Of a DNA stretch of 64,000 nucleotides, positions 43,860 through 54,661 are shown one piece after another. The DNA is taken from the NCBI GenBank assembly GCA_014860115.1, contig JACZKK010000200.1, forward strand, positions 17,384-81,383, in the 5' to 3' direction. Each line of letters starts with the position of its first letter. Positions within the stretch are counted from its first letter, which is position 1. Source of the stretch: Ignavibacteriaceae bacterium (GTDB lineage: Bacteria > Bacteroidota > Ignavibacteria > Ignavibacteriales > Ignavibacteriaceae). Below the pieces are notes generated by a model. The model made no database searches. It was not told where the DNA came from and saw nothing but the letters and a program-made list of their open reading frames with translations. A program made the translations under genes and the position numbers.

Positions 43860-45113
43860 ATGAAAATTCCGGCTATACTTTTTTTTGTAATTTTTTCTCT
43901 TAACAATCTTTTTGCCGAAGCACCTGAAAAAATTATTCAAGAAATTAATGATATTATTTCAGGAATAACTTCCAGCACAAAAATGGCAATTATGATATAC
44001 GATCCTTTAACGCAGGATACTTTGGTTTGTATCAATCATACTGAATCAATGATTCCAGCTTCTAATACAAAGTTATTTACTACAGCAACAGCTCTTGAAT
44101 TAATGGGCGGTAATCATCTACTATCCACAAAAATATTGGCAGATGATGATGAAATATCGGACGGTATCATAGAGGGAAATATTTACATCAAAGGTTTTGG
44201 AAATCCAAGCTTCAGCTCTGAAGATCTGGATAAATTGGTAAATCAATTATATCAATTTGGTCTTCGAAAAGTAACCGGGAATGTTGTTGGCGATGATACT
44301 TACTTTGACAATGTATACTCAAGGGACGATTGGATAAGTGAAGAACGTGCAAATGTTAAGCTTCCTCCAATTTCAGCATTAGTTATCGACAGGAATAGAA
44401 CGATAGTTACAAAGAAACGAAGAGGTAAATACAGAAATTATTTTGTTAACGTTGATAATCCACCACTTTTTGCTGCAAAGAAACTGAGAGAGAAATTGAT
44501 TTCATACGGAGTAGAAGTAATTGGAAATTCCATTTCCGGAATAGCTGATGAGAATGCCAGACTTCTGATTGAGTCATCAATCGAACTTCGCAAGCTACTC
44601 AAAGAAACAAATAAAAGCAGCGATAATTTTTATGCGGAATGTTTATTTAAAACTTTAGGTTCTGTTTATAGTGGACAGCAAGGAAATTCGTTTTTCTCAA
44701 CGCAAGCTATTCTAAATTACATTGAGGATAACAGTATTTATTCAAACGGAACAAAAATAGTTGATGGCTCAGGTATATCCAGGTTTGACCAGGTTACTGC
44801 TGGAGCTTTAGTTGGATTGCTTGAAAAAGTTTATTTCAACATTAAGCAATTTGATGATTTTTTTAATTCATTGAGTATTGCAGGAGTTGATGGGACATTA
44901 AAAAAGAGAATGATAGGAACAGCTGCAGAAAATAATTTCAGAGGGAAAACGGGAACTCTTAACGGCGTATCATCGCTTGCGGGCTATGTTACAACTGCAA
45001 ATGATGATGATTTAATTGTCTGTATAATGTTTGAATTTACTTCAGGAGGAGCCAATAAATACAAAAATATTCAGGATAAAATTATTGAAATTCTCGCAGG
45101 ATGGAAAAATTAA
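43860..45113 (+). CDS. dacB: D-Ala-D-Ala carboxypeptidase/endopeptidase (PBP4)
   Basis: A periplasmic peptidoglycan hydrolase of 417 aa with a signal peptide 'AILFFVIFSLNNLFAE'. The three penicillin-binding motifs are complete: SxxK as 'SNTK' (Ser68, Lys71), SxN as 'SDN' (Ser254), and KTG at Lys363. It is the class C low-molecular-mass PBP type and slightly short, mainly in the inserted domains between the first two motifs. It probably trims pentapeptides or cuts cross-links. It is a single gene, followed by the convergent secG. Confidence 0.93.
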   Translation: MKIPAILFFVIFSLNNLFAEAPEKIIQEINDIISGITSSTKMAIMIYDPLTQDTLVCINHTESMIPASNTKLFTTATALELMGGNHLLSTKILADDDEISDGIIEGNIYIKGFGNPSFSSEDLDKLVNQLYQFGLRKVTGNVVGDDTYFDNVYSRDDWISEERANVKLPPISALVIDRNRTIVTKKRRGKYRNYFVNVDNPPLFAAKKLREKLISYGVEVIGNSISGIADENARLLIESSIELRKLLKETNKSSDNFYAECLFKTLGSVYSGQQGNSFFSTQAILNYIEDNSIYSNGTKIVDGSGISRFDQVTAGALVGLLEKVYFNIKQFDDFFNSLSIAGVDGTLKKRMIGTAAENNFRGKTGTLNGVSSLAGYVTTANDDDLIVCIMFEFTSGGANKYKNIQDKIIEILAGWKN

Positions 45114-45166
45114 AGCCCTGATTGAATTTCATTCAGAGCCTCATTAAAAAGTTTAGTTAGTTGCTT

Positions 45167-45499
45167 TTACTCTTGCTCAGGAAGCTGCTGCGGTAATGAT
45201 GGTGTTTGAGGAATATTTTGTCTGCCTGTTTCCTGAATAATGCTTCTTTGCTCCTGTGTTACTTTACCGGGCAAAAAGAAAAGGTTAGCTACAATTGCAA
45301 GAACAGCAACGACTCCAGCCAGCCACCATGTTGCCTGACTCAAAAAATCAGCGGTTCTTCTTGTTCCAAACATCGAACTCATATTACTTGCGCCACCGAA
45401 TGTTCCGGATAATCCGCCGCCTTTACTGGCTTGCATTAATACTACTATAATCAGAAGTACGGCTGCAATCGATGCAATTAAAACTAAAATACTATACAT
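45167..45499 (-). CDS. secG: Preprotein translocase subunit SecG
   Basis: An inner-membrane protein of 110 aa. Two TM helices ('ILVLIASIAAVLLIIVVLMQ' and 'WLAGVVAVLAIVANLFF') flank the conserved 'KGGGLSGTFGGASN' loop. The C-terminus is a Gln/Pro-rich tail. It partners with SecYE; secA is elsewhere in this window. 'AAAGGAAAAATT' precedes the ATG. Confidence 0.93.
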   Translation of the reverse strand: MYSILVLIASIAAVLLIIVVLMQASKGGGLSGTFGGASNMSSMFGTRRTADFLSQATWWLAGVVAVLAIVANLFFLPGKVTQEQRSIIQETGRQNIPQTPSLPQQLPEQE

Positions 45500-45545
45500 A
45501 ATTTTTCCTTTGTTCTATATAATCTAAAATTTTTCTCTTTGTTTG

Positions 45546-45619
45546 TAGCGGGGGAGGGATTCGAACCCCCGACACGTGGATTATGATTCCACTGCTCTAA
45601 CCGACTGAGCTACCCCGCC
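45546..45619 (-). tRNA. tRNA with CAU anticodon, probably tRNA-Met (elongator)
   Basis: A 74 nt gene that folds into a full cloverleaf: acceptor GGCGGGG/CCCCGCT (one G-T pair), D-arm 'GCTCAGTCGGTTAGAGC', anticodon stem GTGGA/TCCAC with loop ATCATAA (anticodon CAT at 45583-45585), and T-loop TTCGAAT. No CCA is encoded. The anticodon stem lacks the three G-C pairs of the initiator. The acceptor stem has G4-C69 and G5-C68, not the C-G pairs favoured by TilS, so elongator Met is more likely than Ile2. Confidence 0.93.
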
Positions 45620-45720
45620 CTGTTTGATCCCACTAAAATCGGGATGCAAATATAGCCACAAAGCTTAATATTTTCAAAAATACTGGAGAATTACATTATT
45701 TTGACAATCCAGAATCTCTT

Positions 45721-46719
45721 TTAAGAATTCTTTTCTTTTTCGAGACTATTCCACAAAATATCCAACATTCTATCCAATCCATGGCCTGAGATTGATGAGA
45801 ATATTAATGGTTTATCTTTTATGCCTTTAAACTTAAAATGCAAAACTTCCTTCATTTTATCTGAATCAATCAAATCTGCTTTTGACAGGGAGACAAAAAT
45901 TTTCTTCTGAATTAATTTAGGGCTATAACTCTTCAATTCATTCATCAGAATATTAAAATCATTCTGATAATTTTCTGAAGTTATGTCAATGAGAAAAAGA
46001 ATTATTCTCGTTCTTTCAATATGACGAAGAAATTGATGACCCAATCCTTTACCTTCCGATGCACCTTCAATGATACCCGGGATATCTGCAACAGTGAAGC
46101 TTTGAAAATCTTTATACTTAACAATGCCAAGATTCGGCTCGAGTGTGGTGAAGGGATAATCAGCAATTTTTGGTTTAGCAGCAGATATTTTTGAAATCAA
46201 AGTAGATTTTCCTGAATTTGGAAAACCTACCAGCCCGACATCGGCGATTAATTTTAATTCGAGTATTACTTTTTTATACTCACCAGGTTTTCCATCTTCT
46301 GCAAATCGGGGAGTTTGATTTGTAGGCGTAGCAAACTTACTATTGCCCTTTCCTCCCTTTCCACCTTTTGCCAGAATTATTTCTTTACCATCAGCTTCGA
46401 GATCAAAAAGTAATTTTTCTGTTTCCGCATCTTTAATAACAGTTCCAACAGGCACTCTAATGAGCACATCACTTCCATTTTTTCCATCTTTCAGTGAATT
46501 GCCGCCTTTCTCTCCGTCGCCAGCACAGTATTTTTTTTTGTATCTGAAATCGAGAAGAGTGTGAAGATTTGTACTGGCTTTGATTATAATATTTCCACCG
46601 TTTCCGCCGTCACCACCTGAAGGACCACCTTTGGGAACATATTTTTCACGTCGAAATGTAACTGCACCATCTCCGCCTTTTCCGGCGTACGCTTCTATAA
46701 CGGAGTAATCGACAAACAT
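45721..46719 (-). CDS. obg: GTPase Obg/CgtA
   Basis: A ribosome-assembly GTPase of 332 aa. The Gly-rich Obg fold is at residues 1-155 ('GGDGGNGGNI', 'AKGGKGGKGNSKFA'). The G domain follows with G1 'GFPNSGKSTL', switch II 'DIPGIIEGASEG' and G4 'SKAD'. The C-terminal OCT extension is absent. The ATG overlaps the stop of the upstream gene (TGATG), so translation is coupled. The tRNA and secG lie downstream on the same strand. Confidence 0.96.
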   Translation of the reverse strand: MFVDYSVIEAYAGKGGDGAVTFRREKYVPKGGPSGGDGGNGGNIIIKASTNLHTLLDFRYKKKYCAGDGEKGGNSLKDGKNGSDVLIRVPVGTVIKDAETEKLLFDLEADGKEIILAKGGKGGKGNSKFATPTNQTPRFAEDGKPGEYKKVILELKLIADVGLVGFPNSGKSTLISKISAAKPKIADYPFTTLEPNLGIVKYKDFQSFTVADIPGIIEGASEGKGLGHQFLRHIERTRIILFLIDITSENYQNDFNILMNELKSYSPKLIQKKIFVSLSKADLIDSDKMKEVLHFKFKGIKDKPLIFSSISGHGLDRMLDILWNSLEKEKNS

Positions 46720-48650
46720 CAGGCTTGCCTAAAGTAGTTGGATACAGCGTTTGTGAATGTAATGGCTTCTTTAGAGTAGGGACTGATTTTGTATGAAGTG
46801 AAAACTGCTTTCAAAATCTCTGAGGCTTCTTTATAAGAATGACAATCCATCAGCCTTTCTATTGTATTTGTAAAATCTTCTTCATCATTTGCAAAAATGA
46901 AGGAGACGATTTTTTTAACTTCTTTTCTTCTTAGATAACTGAAGAGATCTTTGGGCCGAATCACTCTGCTAACCTTTTCTTTCTCCTCATCAACCTTTTT
47001 TTCAACTACCACTCTTTCTTCAACTTCAACTGGCTTCGGTGGTTCAGGTTTTTCATCAACTATCTCTTTTTCAATTTCATCAACAACTGGTTTGTTTTTT
47101 TTGTCAGAGGACACAATTTCATCAAGACTATTTATATAATCATCCAGTCCATCTTCCTCAAGAAAGGGTGAAAATAAATCTTTGGCTTGATTCATATTAT
47201 CGTCAGGAATTTCTTTTACTTCCTCAAAGGATATTTCTTCTGAAGAAACACCGGCATTATACTTGTCTACGTCTTCAAAGATATTCAGCAATTCGTTTTC
47301 GAGTGTTTCAATATCAGGGAGCTCTGCATCTGAAATTTGCTTGTCTTTTTCTAAAACATTTTCAGAAGTTTCGTCAAATGATTCAGTGGTTTTTCCCTCA
47401 CCAATAAAATCTCGGATCATTTCATCAACAATCTCTTTTTCAATACCTTCATTAGCAGACTCTGACTCAATTTCTATTTGATCGGCGAACTCATCTGTTT
47501 CCAGTTCGGGAATTTCTTCAGATAATGATTCACTTTCTATAGATTTAGACGAAGTTAAGTCCTCTCCTGCTAAAAACTCTGATTCATCTGAGTCCTGCTC
47601 AAACAGCGTTTCTTCTTCCTCTTCTGAATTAGATTTTGTCAATCCAATTTCATTTTCAGGAACTTCGCTATCAGTTACTTCAATAAGCTCTTTTAGTTCT
47701 TCATCATATAAAGAAAGAAGGGTTTCTTCTTCTTCCGGACTCAGGAATGACTCAACATTTGTTCTATCCATTTCTTCTGCATATTTACCCGCTAGTTCAT
47801 CAAGGTTTGTCTTTTCTGATTCTTCATTTATATTTTCTTGCCCATCAATTACAATTTCCGAATCTGTAATTGTAATCTTTTCACTCTTTTCTTCGTTAAC
47901 TGTTGAGTATAAAACCCGTTTCAGATCATTTTTATCATAACGTTTTTTCTGACCCTCGGGAACTTCTTTCCTAAGCCTGAATACCAACTCGAGCATATTT
48001 TTTTCTTTGAGGAAGATTTCAATAGCACTGGATGAAACCAGATTCTTTTCAACTCCACCAATGTTAAAAAAGTCTCCCATAGATTTAAGAGCGTTTTCGA
48101 CTAATTGTTCCTGGCTTGAACTGAATAATTCACTATCTATTTTATTTAGGATAAGATCAAATTCGGTTAGAGATATCTGAACAAGTTTTCTTTTTGACAG
48201 ATATGCAGAGAGAACCTTTCTGAAATATTCGTAGTAATACAAATAGTTCAGCATCATCTGAAGCTCTTCCACAGAGATGATAGGCTGCTCATTAAAAATT
48301 AATTTTGTTAAAGACCACCGTGGTCTAACAAGGTAATTAGCATTAAAGGAAACTGCCTGTATAATTAATTTCTTCAAGTCATCAAATGAAATTTTTTTAT
48401 TTCTCTTAATTTCACCTGAGATTCTTTGAAAATGATCCGATATTTCTTTACCTGAATAATCAAAATAAGATTGCTGTAGAAGCTTGCGTCTATCAGCATA
48501 GATCATAAAATCCAGTTCTGCAGAAATGTAGCACAAGACTGCTGGATGAAGATTGGTGGTTGTGATTTTTTCAAATGTGAATACAGGACCAAGATTCTTA
48601 ACTTGGTTGAGGCAGAAATCACCGATAAATTTAATTTCTTTTTCAAACAT
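46719..48650 (-). CDS. Large acidic protein coupled to obg, unknown
   Basis: A protein of 643 aa from ATG 48650. Three regions are visible. Residues 1-260 are helical and ordered ('IKFIGDFCLNQVKNLGPVF', 'VEELQMMLNYLYYYEYF'). Residues ~265-555 are extremely rich in Glu, Asp and Ser, with little structure. The last ~85 residues are basic and ordered ('RPKDLFSYLRRKEVKKIVSF', 'LMDCHSYKEASEILKAVF'). There is no signal peptide. It overlaps obg by one base. I do not recognise the family. An ordered-disordered-ordered layout suggests an adaptor. Confidence 0.8.
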   Translation of the reverse strand: MFEKEIKFIGDFCLNQVKNLGPVFTFEKITTTNLHPAVLCYISAELDFMIYADRRKLLQQSYFDYSGKEISDHFQRISGEIKRNKKISFDDLKKLIIQAVSFNANYLVRPRWSLTKLIFNEQPIISVEELQMMLNYLYYYEYFRKVLSAYLSKRKLVQISLTEFDLILNKIDSELFSSSQEQLVENALKSMGDFFNIGGVEKNLVSSSAIEIFLKEKNMLELVFRLRKEVPEGQKKRYDKNDLKRVLYSTVNEEKSEKITITDSEIVIDGQENINEESEKTNLDELAGKYAEEMDRTNVESFLSPEEEETLLSLYDEELKELIEVTDSEVPENEIGLTKSNSEEEEETLFEQDSDESEFLAGEDLTSSKSIESESLSEEIPELETDEFADQIEIESESANEGIEKEIVDEMIRDFIGEGKTTESFDETSENVLEKDKQISDAELPDIETLENELLNIFEDVDKYNAGVSSEEISFEEVKEIPDDNMNQAKDLFSPFLEEDGLDDYINSLDEIVSSDKKNKPVVDEIEKEIVDEKPEPPKPVEVEERVVVEKKVDEEKEKVSRVIRPKDLFSYLRRKEVKKIVSFIFANDEEDFTNTIERLMDCHSYKEASEILKAVFTSYKISPYSKEAITFTNAVSNYFRQA

Positions 48651-48740
48651 CACTATTCTCTTTAATTTTGCGGTCTCAAATTAAGAAACAGAATAACTAT
48701 TGACAAATTTCTATTTCAATTTAGTCTGATCGAAACTAAT

Positions 48741-48774
48741 AAAAAATCCCGATTAAACTAAACCGGGATTTTTT
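48741..48774. terminator. Bidirectional terminator downstream of sdhB
   Basis: AAAAAATCCCG / CGGGATTTTTT, an 11 bp perfect stem with a 12-base loop. It gives a T-run on both strands. It ends the sdhCAB transcript. Confidence 0.85.
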
Positions 48775-48799
48775 ATTTTTCCAAAAATACTTGATTTAT

Positions 48800-49570
48800 T
48801 TACACTTCTACTTCTTTATTTTTAATCTTCGCCATTATAAAATCTCTATTCAGCCTTGCAATGTTGGTTACTGATATTCCCTTGGGACATTCGGCTTCAC
48901 ACGCATAAGTGTTTGTGCAGCTTCCGAAGCCAAGTTCGTCCATTACTTTTACCATTTTTTCAACTCTCTGGTATCTTTCTGGTTGACCCTGAGGAAGAAG
49001 AGCGTATTGCGAAACTTTTGCTGAAACAAATAACATTGCAGAAGCATTCTTACATGCGGCTACACAAGCACCACAACCAATACAGGCTGCAGCATCCATG
49101 GCTAAGCTTGAAATCTCTTTTGGAATTGGAATTGCATTTGCATCCGGCACTCCACCCGTGTTTACTGAAATATATCCGCCTGCCTGGAGAATTTTATCAA
49201 ATCCTGAACGATCAACCATTAAATCTTTTATAACAGAAAATGCTTTTGCTCTGAAAGGTTCTACCCATAGTGTGTCTCCATCTTTGAAGTTCCTCATATG
49301 AAGCTGACAGGTTGCAATTTTAGCTAACGGTCCATGTGGTCTTCCATTAATTACTAATCCGCAAGTCCCACAAATACCTTCGCGGCAATCACTTTCAAAG
49401 TGAACAGCCTCTTCTCCCTTAAGTTCAAGAGAGTTATTTAACTCATCAAGCATTTCAAGGAAAGAAGCATCTGGAGAAACCTGAACTTTATAGTCGATAA
49501 AGCTGCCAGCCGAGTTTGAATTTTTTTGTCTCCAGATTTTAAGTGTCAGATTAAGTTTTTTTGCTTCCAT
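48800..49570 (-). CDS. sdhB: Succinate dehydrogenase/fumarate reductase iron-sulfur subunit
   Basis: A protein of 256 aa. The [2Fe-2S] ligands lie in '[15 protein letters not shown]', the [4Fe-4S] in '[14 protein letters not shown]', and the [3Fe-4S] region in '[15 protein letters not shown]'. It passes electrons between the flavoprotein and cytochrome b. Its ATG overlaps the stop of sdhA by one base. The C-terminus and the order C-A-B fit the Bacteroidota/Epsilonproteobacteria type B complex; direction (succinate oxidation or fumarate reduction) cannot be told. Confidence 0.95.
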   Translation of the reverse strand: MEAKKLNLTLKIWRQKNSNSAGSFIDYKVQVSPDASFLEMLDELNNSLELKGEEAVHFESDCREGICGTCGLVINGRPHGPLAKIATCQLHMRNFKDGDTLWVEPFRAKAFSVIKDLMVDRSGFDKILQAGGYISVNTGGVPDANAIPIPKEISSLAMDAAACIGCGACVAACKNASAMLFVSAKVSQYALLPQGQPERYQRVEKMVKVMDELGFGSCTNTYACEAECPKGISVTNIARLNRDFIMAKIKNKEVEV

Positions 49571-51480
49571 TATTTGTAACTCCTTATTGCCGGTTTCACA
49601 TATTCAAATTCGAGAGTTTCTTTGTGAAGGTTCCATTTATTCTCGCCTGCAAATTCCCAGGCTGAAACATAAGAGTATTTTTCATCATCACGTTTTGCTT
49701 CACCATCTTCAAACTGATATTCAGTTCTGAAATGTCCACCGCAGGATTCATTTCGGTCAAGTGCATCAAGTGCCATCAACTCACCGAGTTCAAAGTAATC
49801 AACCAATCTTCCAGCACGCTCAAGAGTTTGGTTAACATCATCACCACTGCCGGGGATTGTAACATTTTTCCAGAATTCTTCTTTTACCTGCCTGACCTGC
49901 TCGATAGTTTTTTTCAATCCTTCTTCGGTTCTTCCCATACCAACATTATCCCACATAATTCTGCCAAGCTGCTTGTGTAAATCATCCACTGTCCTCTTTC
50001 CTTTTATGGAAAGTAGCTTGTTGGTAAGATCTTTAACTTCCTTAGCAACTTTTTCAAACTCTGGATGATCAGTTTTTACTAATGTTGGTTTGTCTCCTGC
50101 AAGATAATTTCCCATAGTATAAGGAATAACAAAATAACCATCTGCCAAACCTTGCATAAGTGCAGACGCACCCAAACGGTTTGCCCCGTGATCTGAAAAG
50201 TTGGCTTCACCAAGTACAAATAATCCCGGAACGTTACTCATCAAATTATAATCAACCCACAAGCCGCCCATTGTATAGTGTGGTGCGGGATAAATCATCA
50301 TTGGAGATTTATATGGATTTTCTCCTGTAATGGTTTCATAAATCTCAAAAAGGTTTCCATAGCGTTCTTCAATTACGTGTTGACCGAGTCTGTTTATTGC
50401 ATCTTTGAAGTCAAGATAAACAGCATCCCCACCTTTAACTCCTCTTCCTTCATCACAAACTTCTTTTGCTGCACGTGATGAAATGTCCCTAGGTGCAAGA
50501 TTTCCGAATGAAGGATATTTTCTTTCAAGATAATAATCTCGTTCGTCTTCAGGAATATCGCCCGGATTTCTCATATCTCCTTTTTTCGTGGATACCCAAA
50601 CTCTTCCATCATTACGTAGAGATTCGCTCATAAGTGTTAGTTTTGATTGCGATTCCCCGTGTAACGGCAAACAGGTTGGATGAATTTGTGTAAAGCATGG
50701 ATTTGCGAAATAGGCTCCTCGTTTATGCGCACGCCAGATTGCTGTTGCATTACAGTTCATGGCATTTGTAGAAAGGAAAAATACATTTGAGTATCCACCA
50801 GTTGCAAGAACAACAGCATGAGCAGAATATTTTTCAATCTCACCTGTTAACAGATTTCGTACAATAATTCCCTTTGCTGCACCGTCAATAATCACGACAT
50901 CAAGCATTTCTCTTCTTAAGTATAGCTTAACAGTGCCTTTATCAACCTGACGGTTTAATGCGCTTATGGCACCGAGTAATAATTGTTGTCCCGTTTGTCC
51001 TCTCGCATAAAAAGTTCTTGAAACTTGTGCACCACCAAAAGAACGGTTATCAAGCAAACCTCCATACTCTCTTGCGAACGGAACTCCCTGGGCAACACAT
51101 TGATCAATAATATTGCTGCTTACTTCTGCAAGACGATGAACATTTGCCTCGCGAGCGCGGAAATCACCGCCTTTTACAGTGTCATAAAATAGTCTATATG
51201 TTGAATCACCGTCATTCTGATAATTCTTTGAAGCATTAATTCCACCTTGCGCAGAAATGCTGTGTGCTCTTCTTGCACTGTCGTGAAAAGTGAAGTTTAA
51301 AACATTATAGCCGAGTTCACCAAGAGAAGCTGCAGCAGAGGCACCGGCTAATCCGGTTCCAACAACAATTATTGTATATTTTCTTTTATTGGCTGGGTTA
51401 ACCAGCTTCATGTTGAATTTATGATTCGTCCACTTTTCCGAAATGTGGCCGGCTGGAATTTTTGAATCAAGCTTTGTCAT
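49570..51480 (-). CDS. sdhA: Succinate dehydrogenase/fumarate reductase flavoprotein subunit
   Basis: A protein of 636 aa. FAD-binding '[19 protein letters not shown]' is near residue 40 and the covalent-FAD His is in '[13 protein letters not shown]'. Substrate-site residues occur in 'HPTCLP' and '[13 protein letters not shown]'. The active-site Arg segment is '[11 protein letters not shown]'. Length and sequence fit the type B enzyme with a single cytochrome b subunit. It overlaps sdhC by 4 bases (ATGA). Confidence 0.96.
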   Translation of the reverse strand: MTKLDSKIPAGHISEKWTNHKFNMKLVNPANKRKYTIIVVGTGLAGASAAASLGELGYNVLNFTFHDSARRAHSISAQGGINASKNYQNDGDSTYRLFYDTVKGGDFRAREANVHRLAEVSSNIIDQCVAQGVPFAREYGGLLDNRSFGGAQVSRTFYARGQTGQQLLLGAISALNRQVDKGTVKLYLRREMLDVVIIDGAAKGIIVRNLLTGEIEKYSAHAVVLATGGYSNVFFLSTNAMNCNATAIWRAHKRGAYFANPCFTQIHPTCLPLHGESQSKLTLMSESLRNDGRVWVSTKKGDMRNPGDIPEDERDYYLERKYPSFGNLAPRDISSRAAKEVCDEGRGVKGGDAVYLDFKDAINRLGQHVIEERYGNLFEIYETITGENPYKSPMMIYPAPHYTMGGLWVDYNLMSNVPGLFVLGEANFSDHGANRLGASALMQGLADGYFVIPYTMGNYLAGDKPTLVKTDHPEFEKVAKEVKDLTNKLLSIKGKRTVDDLHKQLGRIMWDNVGMGRTEEGLKKTIEQVRQVKEEFWKNVTIPGSGDDVNQTLERAGRLVDYFELGELMALDALDRNESCGGHFRTEYQFEDGEAKRDDEKYSYVSAWEFAGENKWNLHKETLEFEYVKPAIRSYK

Positions 51481-52154
51481 TGGTTACCTCCGTAAAAGAA
51501 GAAGAAATAAATCGGCATTGAAGCAAACCCGATAGCCATAAATACTGCGTAGATAGCTCCAATTTTTTGGATTAGAGGAAAATACTTTTTATGATTCCAT
51601 CCAAAAGTTTGGAATGCACTTTGAAAGCCATGATTAAGATGGAAACCAAGCAGTACCATCGCAATGACATAAAGTATTACATACCACCAGATTCCAAAAA
51701 AGTAAACAACTATGTCAAAGTACTGATGAATGTTTGCAAGACCCATTGGATCGTACACATTAAATCTCCAGAAGAAGGTCCCCAGATGTGATACCAAAAA
51801 AATGAAAATAATAGATCCCGATAAAAACATTGTTCGGGAATAAAGAGCACTGTTTTCTGGTGAACCGTTTACTTTGTAATTAACACCTCGAGCTCTTTTA
51901 TTTTCAATCCACAATTTCAATCCATTAAAAATGTGTAAAACAAAAGCAGCAAGCAGCACAACTTCAACTACACGGATGAGCGGCTTAACAACATCTAGAG
52001 CTCCAACATAACCATTGAAAGCTTCGGCACCAAAGAACAGAGTTATGTTTCCAATCAAATGAATGATCAGAAAAATTAGCAAAAAACTTCCTGTTACTGC
52101 CATCATTAGCTTCTTGCCAATTGATGAATTGAGAAACTTAGTAAATGAACTCAT
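51477..52154 (-). CDS. sdhC: Succinate dehydrogenase cytochrome b subunit
   Basis: An integral membrane protein of 225 aa with five predicted helices. Likely heme-ligand histidines are in 'FLIIHLIGN', 'FVLHIFNGL', 'LVSHLGTF' and '[10 protein letters not shown]', as in di-heme type B cytochromes. It anchors SdhAB to the membrane and links to menaquinone. It is the first gene of the operon. A 290 bp region separates it from the TonB receptor and should hold both divergent promoters, but I see no clear boxes. Confidence 0.93.
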   Translation of the reverse strand: MSSFTKFLNSSIGKKLMMAVTGSFLLIFLIIHLIGNITLFFGAEAFNGYVGALDVVKPLIRVVEVVLLAAFVLHIFNGLKLWIENKRARGVNYKVNGSPENSALYSRTMFLSGSIIFIFLVSHLGTFFWRFNVYDPMGLANIHQYFDIVVYFFGIWWYVILYVIAMVLLGFHLNHGFQSAFQTFGWNHKKYFPLIQKIGAIYAVFMAIGFASMPIYFFFFYGGNQ

Positions 52155-52444
52155 AAGCAGACTCCTTCTTCACCGTTAATTAATGAACTCAATTATTGAA
52201 CAGACAAAGAATTTCTTTAGTTCATAAGCCGACGGAGAGATTATATTATAGAATGTCAACAATTTTAGAAATGTCGTTTTTGTAAGTTGAAATTTGCTGT
52301 TCAAAATTATCATTAAGAACTTATAAAATCAATTTAAGATGGTGATTGTTGGGCAATAGCAACTATTGTGTTGTTTTTTATTTTTATTAAGATTAAGTTT
52401 AGATAAGAATTAAAAATTATTTTTATCAGACAAACCGAATTGCT

Positions 52445-54661
52445 ATGAACATATTCTCAGCACTTACTCATCTGTTTTTTATCGTATTACTTTGGTTATT
52501 TTCCATCTCTCTTTTAGGGCAAAACGCAGAAGGCCAAATCCCAAAAACTAATAATAAACCCGAGCTTGATACTGTATCATCCATAAAGACATATGATTTT
52601 CCCCAGATTGATATAATTGGCAGAAAACCTGCTCTGATCAATCGTATACCAGGCTCAGCTAATATAATTACAGAAGCATCACTCAAAAACAGCAAGCCAA
52701 TTACCGGCAACGAAATGTTTAAAAAGGTAACCGGAATAAATGCAGTTGATGAGGAAGGTGCAGGTTTGAGAGCAAACATTGGAATGCGAGGACTCGATCC
52801 GGATAGAAGCAGAAATGTTTTAATGATGGAAGATGGAGTACCAATCGCACTCGCACCTTATGGTGAACCTGAAATGTATTACACGCCAGCAATTGACAGA
52901 ATGAAGAGCATAGAAGTATTAAAAGGCAGTGGTTCAATTTTATATGGTCCGCAAACTATTGGTGGAGTAATTAACTATATAACATATGATCCGCCGTTAT
53001 CTAATTCTCTTTCTTTGCAAGTGAGAGGTGGTGATGGCGGCTATTTTAATGGTCAGGCTGCTTACGGAAATACGATAGATAACGTAGGATTTCAATTTGG
53101 ATTTTTACATAAACAGGCATATAGAATTGGAATAACAAGATTCGATATCAATGACCTGACGGCAAAGATCAAATTCCAAACAGGAGAAAATTCAAGAATA
53201 GGAATTAAGATCGCTTACTATGATGAGAATTCTAACTCAACTTATGTGGGATTAACAGCAAGTATGTATGATAACGGAGAATATTATACTATCGTCGCAC
53301 CGAATGACGAGTTGGATGTAAGTAGATACTCCGCAAGTCTCATACACGATTATTTTTTCTCTGAAAGTGCTTTTCTAAGAACAACATTTTACGGCTATAC
53401 GACAACAAGAAACTGGCTGCGACAGGATTTCAGCCGAACTCCAACCAGTAATTTGACGGGAGTTGTTTTTGGTGACACCACCGTGCCTGGAGGTGCAATC
53501 TATATGAGAAATAGTACAGCCAATAGAAACAGACAATTTGAAGTTGCTGGTGTTGAACCAAGATTTAGTTACAATTACCACATCGGCAATCTTAAAAATG
53601 AGCTTGAGGGTGGATTCAGATTTCATTATGAAAAAGCATTTGAGCAAAGAATTGATGGCAGGACCGCTGATGCAAAATCCGGCGATTTGAGAGATGATGA
53701 AATAAGAACAGGTTACGCAGAAAGTATATTCGCACAGAATAGATTTTTCATCAGCTCAAACTTCACTGTTATACCTGGAATACGTTTAGAAAATTTTCAC
53801 TTCGAGCGGGACATTTTCAGAATTGCTTACAAGGATACAAATATTACAAATAGTGATAATATGTTTACTCCAATTCCCGGTATAGGAGTTAATTATAACT
53901 TCAATGATGTTTATTCAATATTTGCCGGAGTTCACAGAGGTTACGCACCTCCAAGAATAAAAGATGCCATCACAAACGAAGGTACTGCTCTCAACCTTGA
54001 TGCTGAATTAAGCTGGAATTATGAAGCAGGCATCCGAGCAAGTTTTGCTTCTCCAATTTATTTTGAGTTGACCGGATTCCTGATGGACTTTTCAAACCAG
54101 GTAATTCCTGTTTCAGTTTCTTCGGGCGGATCGGGAACAGGATTAGTGAATGGTGGCGAAACAATGCACATCGGTGCCGAAGCTGGAATTCGTTTTGACA
54201 TTCATCAGCTGTTGCAAACCAAATATATTTTCTCTCTTTCAGCTTATTCAACTTATGTGAATTCAACTTACAGTAGTGATCGTTTCATTACTGTTGGAAG
54301 TGAAACGTTTAATGTCAGGGATAACAAACTACCGTATGCACCTGAGTTTATGCTTACAGGCAGTCTGGATTTCAATACACCATTTGGTCTAGGAATTAAT
54401 CTTTCAACATCTTATGTGGGTGAGCAATTTACAGATGAACTTAACACAATTGATGCAGGGCCAAGCGGCGAAACAGGCTTGATGCCTTCGTTCGTTACTA
54501 CAGATTTAACTGCTAGTTATCTTATTTCCAATATAAACAGCAGCGTGTATTTTTCTGTAAAGAATATGACGGATGAAAGATACATCACAAGCCGAAGACC
54601 TCAAGGAATCAAAGTGGGCATTCCCAGATTTATTTCGGCTGGTGTAGAACTCTCTTTGTAA
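52445..54661 (+). CDS. TonB-dependent receptor, FecA-like
   Basis: An outer-membrane active transporter of 738 aa. The signal peptide is 'FIVLLWLFSISLLGQ'. The plug domain contains 'ANIGMRGLDPDRSRNVLMM', 'EDGVPIALAPYGEPE' and 'IEVLKGSGSILYGPQTIGG', the FecA/ferric-citrate-type plug. The 22-strand barrel ends with the C-terminal Leu of 'GVELSL', a typical BAM signal. There is no FecR-interacting N-terminal domain and no adjacent TonB/ExbB. Iron-chelate import is likely, and the ligand is unproven. Confidence 0.92.
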   Translation: MNIFSALTHLFFIVLLWLFSISLLGQNAEGQIPKTNNKPELDTVSSIKTYDFPQIDIIGRKPALINRIPGSANIITEASLKNSKPITGNEMFKKVTGINAVDEEGAGLRANIGMRGLDPDRSRNVLMMEDGVPIALAPYGEPEMYYTPAIDRMKSIEVLKGSGSILYGPQTIGGVINYITYDPPLSNSLSLQVRGGDGGYFNGQAAYGNTIDNVGFQFGFLHKQAYRIGITRFDINDLTAKIKFQTGENSRIGIKIAYYDENSNSTYVGLTASMYDNGEYYTIVAPNDELDVSRYSASLIHDYFFSESAFLRTTFYGYTTTRNWLRQDFSRTPTSNLTGVVFGDTTVPGGAIYMRNSTANRNRQFEVAGVEPRFSYNYHIGNLKNELEGGFRFHYEKAFEQRIDGRTADAKSGDLRDDEIRTGYAESIFAQNRFFISSNFTVIPGIRLENFHFERDIFRIAYKDTNITNSDNMFTPIPGIGVNYNFNDVYSIFAGVHRGYAPPRIKDAITNEGTALNLDAELSWNYEAGIRASFASPIYFELTGFLMDFSNQVIPVSVSSGGSGTGLVNGGETMHIGAEAGIRFDIHQLLQTKYIFSLSAYSTYVNSTYSSDRFITVGSETFNVRDNKLPYAPEFMLTGSLDFNTPFGLGINLSTSYVGEQFTDELNTIDAGPSGETGLMPSFVTTDLTASYLISNINSSVYFSVKNMTDERYITSRRPQGIKVGIPRFISAGVELSL

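Noticed and set aside
45546-45619. The CAU tRNA as initiator tRNA-fMet or as Ile2 served by TilS.
   Set aside because: The anticodon stem lacks the three G-C pairs of the initiator and the acceptor stem has G-C rather than C-G at positions 4 and 5, so elongator Met is preferred; Ile2 is not fully excluded.
47039-47481. Plus-strand ORFs rich in Ser/Phe opposite the acidic protein.
   Set aside because: Long Glu/Asp/Ser codon runs on one strand automatically leave the other strand open; nothing else supports them.
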